NCBI RefSeq assembly: GCF_001021385.1
Contig: NZ_CP011773.1
Coordinates: 4,402,001-4,466,000 of the forward strand
Direction: 5' to 3'
Length of the DNA: 64,000 nt
Source: Mycobacterium sp. EPa45
GTDB taxonomy: Bacteria > Actinomycetota > Actinomycetes > Mycobacteriales > Mycobacteriaceae
How positions within the stretch are numbered: position 1 is the stretch's first letter; the number at the start of each line of letters is the position of its first letter. The notes beneath the pieces are model-generated. The model was not told where the DNA came from, did no database searches, and saw only the letters and a program-made list of their open reading frames with translations. Of the stretch, positions 30,233 to 36,980 are shown one piece after another. Made by a program: the position numbers and the translations under genes.

Positions 30233-30782
30233 TCGGCAATTGTGACGTTGCCGGAGGTGTCGGAGGCACCGGGTGACGCCTGCTGTGAGATGCATCGCTG
30301 TGAATCTGCTGGGCAAAAGATGAAGCCAGCCGACTGACCAGCGAAAACGCTCGAAGATAGATAACCGGCAGCCTCATCGAATGCGAAAAGTAGCGCTTTG
30401 CGCTGCACTTATGTCACGTGCGGTGTTATAGTCGATGTTAGCTGCACTGACCAGCAGCCGCCAACGGACCAAGGGTCCAGTGACGATGTGAGGACTTAGC
30501 CGTATGAAACCGGAAGACCTCGTTCACCGCTCCCATGGCGAGGTAGCTCCGCAAGCACCCGCACCGGTGACCCCGTTGCATGTGCATAGCTGCGGCCGAC
30601 TCGGTCTGACGGCCAATCCCCCCGGCTTGCGCCGCTCATTCAGCGATTGGCTGCGCCGCCGCTAGGGTCGACGATCGACCCGGATTCATTCAGCACGCGG
30701 CCGCCCCGACTCCCATGTAGACGAGTTCTTCGGGTTTTCGTCGTGGGCATGATCCGGCTAACTCCGGGGTAAATCAGGGCTC
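30233..30782 (+). other. 550-bp intergenic region between P450 and M42 peptidase
   Basis: This region is less GC-rich than its surroundings at 30300-30440. It contains a possible promoter (TATAGT at 30427-30432 with TGCACT 17 bases upstream) and one small open frame, annotated separately. I see no RNA gene or mobile element. The last 100 bases before 30783 hold no clear Shine-Dalgarno sequence. Confidence 0.4.
30504..30665 (+). CDS. Candidate 53-residue small protein
   Basis: The frame encodes MKPEDLVHRSHGEVAPQAPA and ends FSDWLRRR: a basic, Pro/His-containing peptide with no membrane helix and one Cys. GAGG at 30490-30493 is a weak ribosome-binding site ten bases before the ATG, and a TATAGT -10 lies about 70 bases upstream. 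Codons are largely G/C at the third position, like real genes here. It fills an otherwise unexplained gap. I know no family for it, and chance cannot be excluded. Confidence 0.4.
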   Translation: MKPEDLVHRSHGEVAPQAPAPVTPLHVHSCGRLGLTANPPGLRRSFSDWLRRR

Positions 30783-31892
30783 GTGACCAACAGCGGAATC
30801 ACCTCCGAAGCCCGGCTGAACCGCCCGCTGTTGCAAGAATTGCTCTCGGCCTATGGTCCGGTCGGCCAAGAGGACGCCGTCCGCGACATCTGCCGTCGAG
30901 AACTCGAACCCTTGGTCGACGAGGTGTGGGTTGACGACGCCGGCAACCTGGTCGGCCTGGTCCGCGGCACCGGCGATGATGACGAGCTGGGTCCGATCCG
31001 GGTGATGGCCCACCTCGACGAACTGTCCATGCTGGTGAAGCGGGTGGAGCCGGACGGATCCCTCCACGTGACCCAGCTGGGCACCATGTATCCGGGAAAC
31101 TTCGGCCTCGGTCCGGTGGCGGTGCTGGGGAATCACACGACGCTGCCCGGCGTGCTCACCCTGGGCTCGGAGCACACCACTGCGGAGAGCCAGCGGATCT
31201 GGGAGACCAAGCCGGATCAGGGTGACAAGTCACTGGACTGGAGTCACGTCTATGTCTTCACCGGCCGCACCACCGCGGAACTCGCGGCCGCCGGTGTCCG
31301 GCCCGGCACCCGGGTGTGCATCGACGGCGGCAAGCGCATCCTCTTCGAGCTCGGCAAGTTCCTGGGCAGTTACTTCATGGACGACCGCGCGTGCCTGACC
31401 GCGATGCTGGAGACCGCCCGGCTGTTGCATGAGGGCGAACGGCGACCGGCACGCGACATCTACTTCGTCGGCACGGTGAACGAGGAGATCGGCGGCATCG
31501 GCGGCACCTACGCCAGTCGCACACTGCCCGGCGAGATCACTCTGGCCCTCGAGGTCGGCCCCACCGAAAAGGAATACTCGACATCGGTCACCGGCGGCCC
31601 GATCGTCGGCTACAGCGATCAGCAGAGCGTCTACGACAAACCCCTCGCCGACCGCCTGATGGACATCGCCACCGAGCTCGGCCTGGCCCCGCAGGCCGGG
31701 GTCCTCGGCGCCTTCGAATCCGATGCCTCGCACTCGCTTTCGGCTGGCCAGACGGCACGCGCGGGACTGCTGTGCCTGCCGACGTTGAGTACGCACGGCT
31801 ACGAGGTCGTCGCCGTCGACGCAATCCCGGCGATGTCCGAGGTCCTGCTCACCTTCCTGCTCGACCCACGAATTCCAGGGAGCCGACGATGA
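30783..31892 (+). CDS. M42-family metallo-aminopeptidase
   Basis: A 369-residue M42/M18-like dinuclear-zinc aminopeptidase. Ligand motifs in order are VMAHLDELSM (His, with catalytic Asp), FMDDRACLTAML (bridging Asp), GTVNEEIGGIGGT (catalytic Glu-Glu pair), LALEVGPTEKE (region of the fourth ligand) and STHGYEVVAVD (last His). It probably trims cytoplasmic oligopeptides. The start is GTG 30783. It overlaps the MFS transporter gene by ATGA, so peptidase and transporter are co-translated, which hints at uptake and hydrolysis of one substrate class. Confidence 0.85.
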   Translation: MTNSGITSEARLNRPLLQELLSAYGPVGQEDAVRDICRRELEPLVDEVWVDDAGNLVGLVRGTGDDDELGPIRVMAHLDELSMLVKRVEPDGSLHVTQLGTMYPGNFGLGPVAVLGNHTTLPGVLTLGSEHTTAESQRIWETKPDQGDKSLDWSHVYVFTGRTTAELAAAGVRPGTRVCIDGGKRILFELGKFLGSYFMDDRACLTAMLETARLLHEGERRPARDIYFVGTVNEEIGGIGGTYASRTLPGEITLALEVGPTEKEYSTSVTGGPIVGYSDQQSVYDKPLADRLMDIATELGLAPQAGVLGAFESDASHSLSAGQTARAGLLCLPTLSTHGYEVVAVDAIPAMSEVLLTFLLDPRIPGSRR

Positions 31893-33346
31893 CCATAGGC
31901 GGACAGACCAAGACGATCACGACCAACGTTCCCGCGCGACTGGACCGCCTGCCCTGGTCGAAGTTTCACTGGCGGGTCGTCATCGGCCTGGGTTCGGCAT
32001 GGGTGCTCGACGGCCTCGAGGTCACGATGGTCGGCAACGTCTCGGCGCGTCTCACCGAACCCGGCAGCGGACTGGCGATCACCGCCGGGCAGATCGGCGT
32101 CGCCGCCGCCATCTACGTCGTTGGCGCCTGCCTCGGCGCGCTGGTGTTCGGTCAGCTCACCGACCGGTTCGGCCGCAAGAAGCTGTTCCTGCTGACGCTC
32201 GGTCTCTACCTGGCGGCCACTGTCGCGACGGCGTTCTCATTCGCGCCCTGGTATTTCTTCCTCACCCGCTTCCTTACCGGCGCGGGTATCGGCGGCGAAT
32301 ACGCGGCAGTCAATTCCGCTGTGGACGAACTGATTCCGGCACGCAATCGCGGCCGAGTCGACCTGGCCATCAACGGGTCCTACTGGCTTGGCGCGGCGTT
32401 GGGTGCTGCAGGCTCGCTGGTCCTGCTCAACGGAGACTGGGTGCCGCTGAACCTCGGCTGGCGACTGGCATTCGGGATTGGCGCTACGTTCGGTCTCGTG
32501 GTGTTACTCGTTCGCCGCAACGTTCCGGAAAGCCCGCGCTGGCTGTTCATCCATGGCCGTGAGGAAGAAGCCGAACGCATCGTCGACGACATCGAACGCG
32601 ACGTGGTCGCCCGCACCGGTGCGGATCTCGACGAGCCGGATCGTGAGCTGACCATCCATCAGCGCCACACCATCGGCTTCCGCGAGATCGCGCATGTGGC
32701 GTTTACCCGCTACCCCAAGCGCGCGGTCCTCGGCTTGGCGTTGTTCATCGGACAGGCGTTCTTGTACAACGCGGTCACGTTCAACCTCGGCACCCTGCTC
32801 AACAGCTTCTACGGGGTCTCGTCCGGAATCGTGCCGGCCTTCTTCATCGTTTGGGCGGCAGGCAATTTCACCGGGCCATTGATCCTGGGGCGCTTGTTCG
32901 ACACCGTGGGACGCAAGCCGATGATCGCGCTGTCCTATCTGGGGTCGGCGGTGATCACCGTCGTGCTCACTGCGGTGTTCGTCGCGCAGACCGGCGGCCT
33001 GTGGTTGTTCATGGCCGTGCTCGTGGTCACCTTCTTCCTCGCCTCCTCGGGCGCGAGCGCGGCGTACCTGACCGTCAGCGAGATCTTTCCGATGGAGACC
33101 CGCGCGCTGGCCATCGCCTTCTTCTATGCCGTCGGCACCGCGATCGGCGGGATCACCGGTCCGCTGCTGTTCGGTCAGCTGATCGGGTCAGGTGAGCGCG
33201 GATTGGTGGCCGTGGCGTTCCTGATCGGCGCGGTGGTGATGGCCATCGGCGGGCTGGTCGAACTCGCCTGGGGCGTGAAGGCGGAGGGGCGTCAGCTCGA
33301 GGACATCGCGGCACCGCTCACCGCGGCCGACGAGGCGAAGCGGTGA
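31889..33346 (+). CDS. MFS transporter, sugar/acid:H+ symporter type
   Basis: A 485-residue major facilitator with twelve helices. The conserved loop 2-3 motif GQLTDRFGRKKLFLLT and its second-half counterpart GRLFDTVGRKPMIALS are clear. FLTGAGIGGEYAAVNSAVDEL is the helix 4-5 signature of the sugar/aromatic-acid porter branch, and PESPRWLFIHGREEEAE is the post-helix-6 motif. The substrate is not deducible. ATG 31889 overlaps the peptidase stop (ATGA), and its own stop overlaps the GTG of the next small gene (GTGA), so three genes are tightly coupled. Confidence 0.88.
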   Translation: MTIGGQTKTITTNVPARLDRLPWSKFHWRVVIGLGSAWVLDGLEVTMVGNVSARLTEPGSGLAITAGQIGVAAAIYVVGACLGALVFGQLTDRFGRKKLFLLTLGLYLAATVATAFSFAPWYFFLTRFLTGAGIGGEYAAVNSAVDELIPARNRGRVDLAINGSYWLGAALGAAGSLVLLNGDWVPLNLGWRLAFGIGATFGLVVLLVRRNVPESPRWLFIHGREEEAERIVDDIERDVVARTGADLDEPDRELTIHQRHTIGFREIAHVAFTRYPKRAVLGLALFIGQAFLYNAVTFNLGTLLNSFYGVSSGIVPAFFIVWAAGNFTGPLILGRLFDTVGRKPMIALSYLGSAVITVVLTAVFVAQTGGLWLFMAVLVVTFFLASSGASAAYLTVSEIFPMETRALAIAFFYAVGTAIGGITGPLLFGQLIGSGERGLVAVAFLIGAVVMAIGGLVELAWGVKAEGRQLEDIAAPLTAADEAKR

Positions 33347-33663
33347 GCGCGACCTGCCGGGTGCTGGGCCATCGAATCATGTTCACCGCCGAAGGTCCGG
33401 TGCTGCGGTGGGCATGCGAAAGAAATTGCGGCACAACCGGTCACAAGACCTATCCGAGCGCGGCAGATGCCGATCGCTACGCGACGGCGTTCAACCGACG
33501 AGACAGCGACGCAGTCGGTAAGCGCGCGCCGCTGATCGGACTGCTGCCGCTTCGGCTGTGGCGGCTGATCCGGCGACCTAGCCGTTACGAATACGGCGCA
33601 CCACCAAGACGATGGTCACCACGCCGACTCCGGCCAGCGCCGCGGCCACCGGGGGCTTCTTGA
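33343..33663 (+). CDS. Small Cys-containing protein of unknown function
   Basis: A 106-residue frame. The N-terminal 80 residues look conserved in type: C5, H10, C25, C29 and H34 could bind zinc, and KTYPSAADADRYATAFN is a helix seen in small mycobacterial proteins of about 80 residues. The last 30 residues (Arg/Pro-rich, ending PAPRPPGAS) run antisense over the DUF3618 gene and look like read-through of a missing stop. The GTG at 33343 is embedded in the MFS stop (GTGA). Function unknown. Confidence 0.6.
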   Translation: MSATCRVLGHRIMFTAEGPVLRWACERNCGTTGHKTYPSAADADRYATAFNRRDSDAVGKRAPLIGLLPLRLWRLIRRPSRYEYGAPPRRWSPRRLRPAPRPPGAS

Positions 33664-33805
33664 CGAAGCGCAGCAGCGCCGACTTGACGTCGTCGGCGAT
33701 GCGCTGTGGGTTGGCGCGCTCGGCCAGCGAGTCCACCGTGACCGCCAGCCGATCGCGCGCCTGGTCGATCTCGGCCTTGATGACCTCGGGATCCCGGTCC
33801 GCCAC
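33578..33805 (-). CDS. DUF3618 small membrane protein (Rv2520c-like)
   Basis: A 75-residue protein. The N-terminal DPEVIKAEIDQARDRLAVTV is the hallmark of DUF3618. A C-terminal membrane helix, VAAALAGVGVVTIVLVV, is followed by RRIRNG. It has the same length as Rv2520c. The role is unknown; related proteins accompany cell-envelope stress genes. It is divergent from bcp, and its 3' end overlaps the preceding plus-strand gene by 86 bases. Confidence 0.85.
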   Translation of the reverse strand: MADRDPEVIKAEIDQARDRLAVTVDSLAERANPQRIADDVKSALLRFVKKPPVAAALAGVGVVTIVLVVRRIRNG

Positions 33806-33892
33806 TTCCGTCCTCCAAACTGCCGCCCTGCCGAACTACCCTAGATCAACCCGGGCTAACCCCGATGCACCGGTAGATGAAGGGATCAGTAG

Positions 33893-34366
33893 GTGACCGA
33901 GACAGCACGCCTCGAAGTCGGAGACAAGGCGCCGGCGTTCAGCCTGCTCGACGCCGAGGGCAAGGCCGTGAAGCTGTCCGACTTCGCAGGCCGCAAGGTG
34001 ATCGTGTACTTCTACCCGGCCGCGATGACCCCCGGCTGCACCAAGCAAGCCTGCGACTTCCGGGACAGTCTGGCCGAACTCAACGGCGCAGGCATCGACG
34101 TCATCGGCATCTCCCCCGACAAGCCCGAGAAGTTGGCTAAGTTCACCGAGCGCGATGAGCTGACGTTCCCGTTGCTGTCCGACCCCGACAAAAAGGTCCT
34201 CACTGCATGGGGCGCCTACGGCGAGAAAAAGATGTACGGCAAGACCGTGCAGGGTGTCATCCGGTCGACGTTCGTGGTCGACGAGAAGGGCAAGATCGCC
34301 CTCGCCCAGTACAACGTCAAGGCGACCGGCCATGTCGCCAAACTGCGCCGCGACATATCGGTCTAG
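33893..34366 (+). CDS. bcp: Thioredoxin-dependent peroxiredoxin (BCP/PrxQ)
   Basis: A 157-residue peroxiredoxin that reduces hydroperoxides. The active-site stretch FYPAAMTPGCTKQACDF gives the peroxidatic Cys49 and the resolving Cys54, the PrxQ arrangement. SPDKPEKLAKFTERDELTFP and VIRSTFVVDEKGKI are also family-typical. It equals Rv2521 in length. GTG 33893 is used (MTETARLEVGDKAP). Its stop codon lies inside the first unit of a 37-bp tandem repeat. Confidence 0.93.
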   Translation: MTETARLEVGDKAPAFSLLDAEGKAVKLSDFAGRKVIVYFYPAAMTPGCTKQACDFRDSLAELNGAGIDVIGISPDKPEKLAKFTERDELTFPLLSDPDKKVLTAWGAYGEKKMYGKTVQGVIRSTFVVDEKGKIALAQYNVKATGHVAKLRRDISV

Positions 34367-34435
34367 TTCCCCGAGTCGCTTCGCTCCTGCCCGCCGAATC
34401 TAGTTCCCCGAGTCGCTTCGCTCCTGCCCGCCGAA
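34362..34435. repeat. Two perfect tandem copies of a 37-bp unit
   Basis: Units 34362-34398 and 34399-34435 are identical; each starts TCTAGTTCCCCGAGTCGCTT and ends CTGCCCGCCGAA, and TCTAG begins a third copy. The repeat fills the gap between convergent bcp and the M20 gene and supplies both stop codons. A related 30-bp copy is at 17978-18007. Confidence 0.9.
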
Positions 34436-34436
34436 T

Positions 34437-35768
34437 CTAGCGCTCGCCGAGCTTCCCCAGCAGTAGCGCCTCCGTGGTAGCGGCGCGCTCCAGCACCCCG
34501 AGATGCAAGCTCTCGTTGACGCTGTGCGCCTGCGTACCCGGGTCCTCGACTCCGGTGACCAGGATCGTGGCGTCGGGGAACGCGGTCGCGAACTCGGCGA
34601 TGAAGGGGATCGAGCCGCCCATCCCCATGTCGACGACGTCGACGCCCCAGGCTTCCCGGAAGGCGGTCCGCGCGGCGTCGTAGACCGGGCCACTGGCGTC
34701 GATCGCGTACGGCTGGCCCACATCGCCGGGGATGACCTTGACGTGCGCGCCCCAGGGTGCGTGTTGCTCGAGGTGCCGCCGCAACGCGTGCAGGTGGGCC
34801 ACGGCGTCCCCGCCTGGAGCGACCCGCATGCTGACCTTGGCGCTCGCGCGCGGAATCAGTGTGTTGGACGCTTTGCCGATCGGTGTGGTGTCGATGCCGA
34901 TGACGGTGATCGCCGGCTTGGCCCACATACGTTGCGCCACAGGGCCCGAGCCGATCTCATGGACCCCGTCGAGCAGTCCGGACTCGGCGCGCACCCACTG
35001 CGGTCCGCGGTCGACGTCGGCCGCAGTCGTCTCGTGCAGGCCGTGCACAGCGACGTTGCCGTCGTCGTCGTGCAGGCTGGCCAGCAGACGAATGAGGACG
35101 CTGAGCGCGTCGGGCACCACCCCGCCCCACAGCCCCGAGTGCAGTCCGTGGTCGAGTGTGGCGACCTCGACCACGCAGTCGGCCAGACCGCGCAATGACA
35201 CTGTCAGCGCCGGGATTTCGGAGGTCCAGTTGTCCGAGTCGGCGATCACGATGACGTCGGCGGCCAGCTTGTCCTTGTGGGCGGCCAGCAGCCGGCCCAG
35301 CGACGGCGAGCCGGACTCCTCCTCCCCCTCGACGAAAACCGTCACGCCGACCGGCGGGTTCCCGTCGTGCGCGCGGAAGGCCGCCAGGTGGGTGGCGATG
35401 CCGGCCTTATCGTCGGCGGTGCCCCGGCCGTAGAGCCGTCCGTCCCGCTCAGTCGGCTCAAATGGGTCCGAATCCCATTGTGACGCCTCACCTTCGGGCT
35501 GGACGTCATGGTGGGCGTACAGCAGCACCGTCGGCGCACCGGGCGGTGCGGGATGGTGTGCGATCACCGCGGGAGCACCGCCCTCGGCGACGATCTCGAC
35601 CTGCTTGAAGCCCGCCCCCTTGAGCAGGTCGGCGACGGCCTGGGCGCTACGGTGCACCTGTTCACGCCGGGCCGGGTCGGCCCACACCGATTGGATGCGG
35701 ACCAGATCCTCCAGATCGGCCCGCACCGAGGGAAGCACCGCCCGCACGCGTTCGATGAGATCGCTCAT
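34437..35768 (-). CDS. M20-family dipeptidase/carboxypeptidase (Rv2522c-like)
   Basis: A 443-residue zinc peptidase. Metal and catalytic motifs are VLLYAHHDVQPEG (His ligand and Asp), YGRGTADDKAGIA (bridging Asp), VEGEEESGSPSL (catalytic Glu pair) and IVIADSDNW (Asp ligand). SLRGLADCVVEVATLDHGLHSGLWGG spans into the dimerisation lid, and the C-terminal GGSIPFIAEF and NESLHLG complete the fold. It cleaves dipeptides or N-acylated amino acids. I take ATG 35768 (MSDLIERVRAVLPSV); upstream frame to 35873 has no family character and crosses the ArsR promoter. Confidence 0.88.
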   Translation of the reverse strand: MSDLIERVRAVLPSVRADLEDLVRIQSVWADPARREQVHRSAQAVADLLKGAGFKQVEIVAEGGAPAVIAHHPAPPGAPTVLLYAHHDVQPEGEASQWDSDPFEPTERDGRLYGRGTADDKAGIATHLAAFRAHDGNPPVGVTVFVEGEEESGSPSLGRLLAAHKDKLAADVIVIADSDNWTSEIPALTVSLRGLADCVVEVATLDHGLHSGLWGGVVPDALSVLIRLLASLHDDDGNVAVHGLHETTAADVDRGPQWVRAESGLLDGVHEIGSGPVAQRMWAKPAITVIGIDTTPIGKASNTLIPRASAKVSMRVAPGGDAVAHLHALRRHLEQHAPWGAHVKVIPGDVGQPYAIDASGPVYDAARTAFREAWGVDVVDMGMGGSIPFIAEFATAFPDATILVTGVEDPGTQAHSVNESLHLGVLERAATTEALLLGKLGER

Positions 35769-35801
35769 GCCAACGACGTTAGCGGGAGCAGCACGCCGCC
35801 G

Positions 35802-35831
35802 TTGACAGGCAAGCAAACACTTGCATATTCT
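35802..35831 (+). promoter_or_regulatory. SigA-type promoter with internal operator for arsR-VOC
   Basis: TTGACA (35802-35807) and TATTCT (35826-35831) are separated by 18 bases. Between them GCAAG-N6-CTTGC (35809-35824) is an inverted repeat, so bound repressor would occlude RNA polymerase. The -10 ends seven bases before GTG 35839, so the mRNA is probably leaderless. Confidence 0.7.
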
Positions 35832-35838
35832 GCGACGC

Positions 35839-36117
35839 GTGGGCGACGTCTTCAAGGCCTTGGCGGACCCCACGCGCCGGAAAATCCTCGACGAGCTGAC
35901 CGACCGAAATGGTCAGACGCTGTTCGAGATCTGCGCCCGGCTGGCGACCAAGCACGGGTTGGGCTCGTCACGACAGGCGATTTCGCAGCACCTCGACATG
36001 CTCGAGACCGCGGGCCTCGTCGAGACGAGGCGCTCAGGTCGTTACAAGTACCACTACATCGACACCGCACCGATAGCACCAATCGTCGAGCGGTGGCTGA
36101 GGAAAGCCGAGGAATGA
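35839..36117 (+). CDS. ArsR-family transcriptional regulator
   Basis: A 92-residue winged-helix repressor. VFKALADPTRRKILDELTDR is the classic ArsR opening, SSRQAISQHLDMLETAGLVE is the recognition helix, and RSGRYKYHYID is the wing. There is no CxC metal site, so it is of the SdpR/non-metal type and probably senses a different signal. The GTG at 35839 fits leaderless transcription from the promoter just upstream; a TTG at 35821 would overlap the -10. It overlaps the VOC gene by ATGA, suggesting regulator and enzyme act in one response. Confidence 0.85.
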   Translation: MGDVFKALADPTRRKILDELTDRNGQTLFEICARLATKHGLGSSRQAISQHLDMLETAGLVETRRSGRYKYHYIDTAPIAPIVERWLRKAEE

Positions 36118-36509
36118 CCGTGCGAATAAACCTGACGAGTGTGCTCGTCGACGACCAGGACAAAGCACTGCGGTTCTACACCGAGATCCTCGGTTTCACG
36201 GCCAAGCACGACATCCCGATGGGCGAACACCGCTGGATCACAGTGGTGTCGCCGGACGATCCCGACGGCACCGAACTCGTCCTCGAGCCGGACGGCCACC
36301 CGGCGGTCAAACCGTTCAAGGAGGCACTGGCTGCCGACGGCATCCCGTTCACCTCATTCGCCGTCGACGACGTCCACGCCGAGTTCGCGCGGCTGGACGC
36401 ACTCGGCGTCCGGTTCACCCAGGAACCAGTAGACATGGGACCGGTGACCACTGCGGTTCTCGACGACACCTGCGGGAACCTGATCCAGATCACCCACCAG
36501 AGCGGCTAA
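36114..36509 (+). CDS. VOC-superfamily protein (glyoxalase/dioxygenase fold)
   Basis: A 131-residue single VOC domain: INLTSVLVDDQDKALRFYTE, ILGFTAKHDIPMGEHRWITV, a mid segment ELVLEPDGHPAVKPFKEAL, and the terminal TTAVLDDTCGNLIQI. The Asp/His pattern suggests a divalent metal site. Reactions in this superfamily range from glyoxalase to antibiotic binding. Pairing with an ArsR-type regulator is a common arrangement for stress or detoxification genes. It ends seven bases before a long hairpin. Confidence 0.82.
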   Translation: MTVRINLTSVLVDDQDKALRFYTEILGFTAKHDIPMGEHRWITVVSPDDPDGTELVLEPDGHPAVKPFKEALAADGIPFTSFAVDDVHAEFARLDALGVRFTQEPVDMGPVTTAVLDDTCGNLIQITHQSG

Positions 36510-36515
36510 CCCGAG

Positions 36516-36577
36516 CGCGAGCAGACGCACACTCGCACGAATTCACGACGAATCGTGCGAGTGTGCGTCTGCTCGCG
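36516..36577. terminator. Perfect 25-bp inverted repeat between convergent VOC and acpS genes
   Basis: Arms 36516-36540 and 36553-36577 are exact reverse complements around a 12-base loop; the left arm starts CGCGAGCAGACGCACACTCG. The hairpin lies between the stop of the VOC gene (36509) and the stop of acpS (36579), so it could end both transcripts. No U tract is present. Its length and sequence suggest it is also a dispersed palindromic element. Confidence 0.75.
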
Positions 36578-36578
36578 G

Positions 36579-36971
36579 TTAGAGAGTCTCCAGGATGGCC
36601 ACCGCGGCGGCAGTGTCCCCTTCGTGGGTCAGCGACACATGGATCGTGACCTCGGCCAGATGCTTGGCGATGTCGCCGGTGAGGCGGACCTTAGGCCGGC
36701 CCCACATATCGGTGATGACCTCGATGTCGCGGTGGATGCCCTCCGGCAACACCGGACGCTGCGCGAAGCGCGAGCCCGACCAGGCCTTGATGACCGCCTC
36801 CTTGGCGGCCCACCGAGCCGCCAGGTGCCGCGCCGCCACCGAGCTCTTGTCGGCGGCGTCGCGGCGCTCACCTGGCGTAAACGTCTCGGCGAACACCGTT
36901 CCCGGCTGATCGACCTGCTCCGCGAAATCGGGGATGGAGACCACGTCGAGCCCCACTCCGACTATTGCCAC
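36579..36971 (-). CDS. acpS: Holo-acyl-carrier-protein synthase
   Basis: A 130-residue phosphopantetheinyl transferase that activates ACP domains. GVGLDVVSIPDFAEQ carries the Mg-binding Asp, AARWAAKEAVIKAW the catalytic Glu-Lys region, and VSLTHEGDTAAAVAI the C-terminal strand. It lies nine bases behind the fas stop on the same strand, so fas and acpS form an operon and AcpS modifies the ACP domain of Fas, as established for M. tuberculosis (Rv2523c). The start is GTG 36971. Confidence 0.93.
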   Translation of the reverse strand: MAIVGVGLDVVSIPDFAEQVDQPGTVFAETFTPGERRDAADKSSVAARHLAARWAAKEAVIKAWSGSRFAQRPVLPEGIHRDIEVITDMWGRPKVRLTGDIAKHLAEVTIHVSLTHEGDTAAAVAILETL

Positions 36972-36980
36972 GCCGCGACT

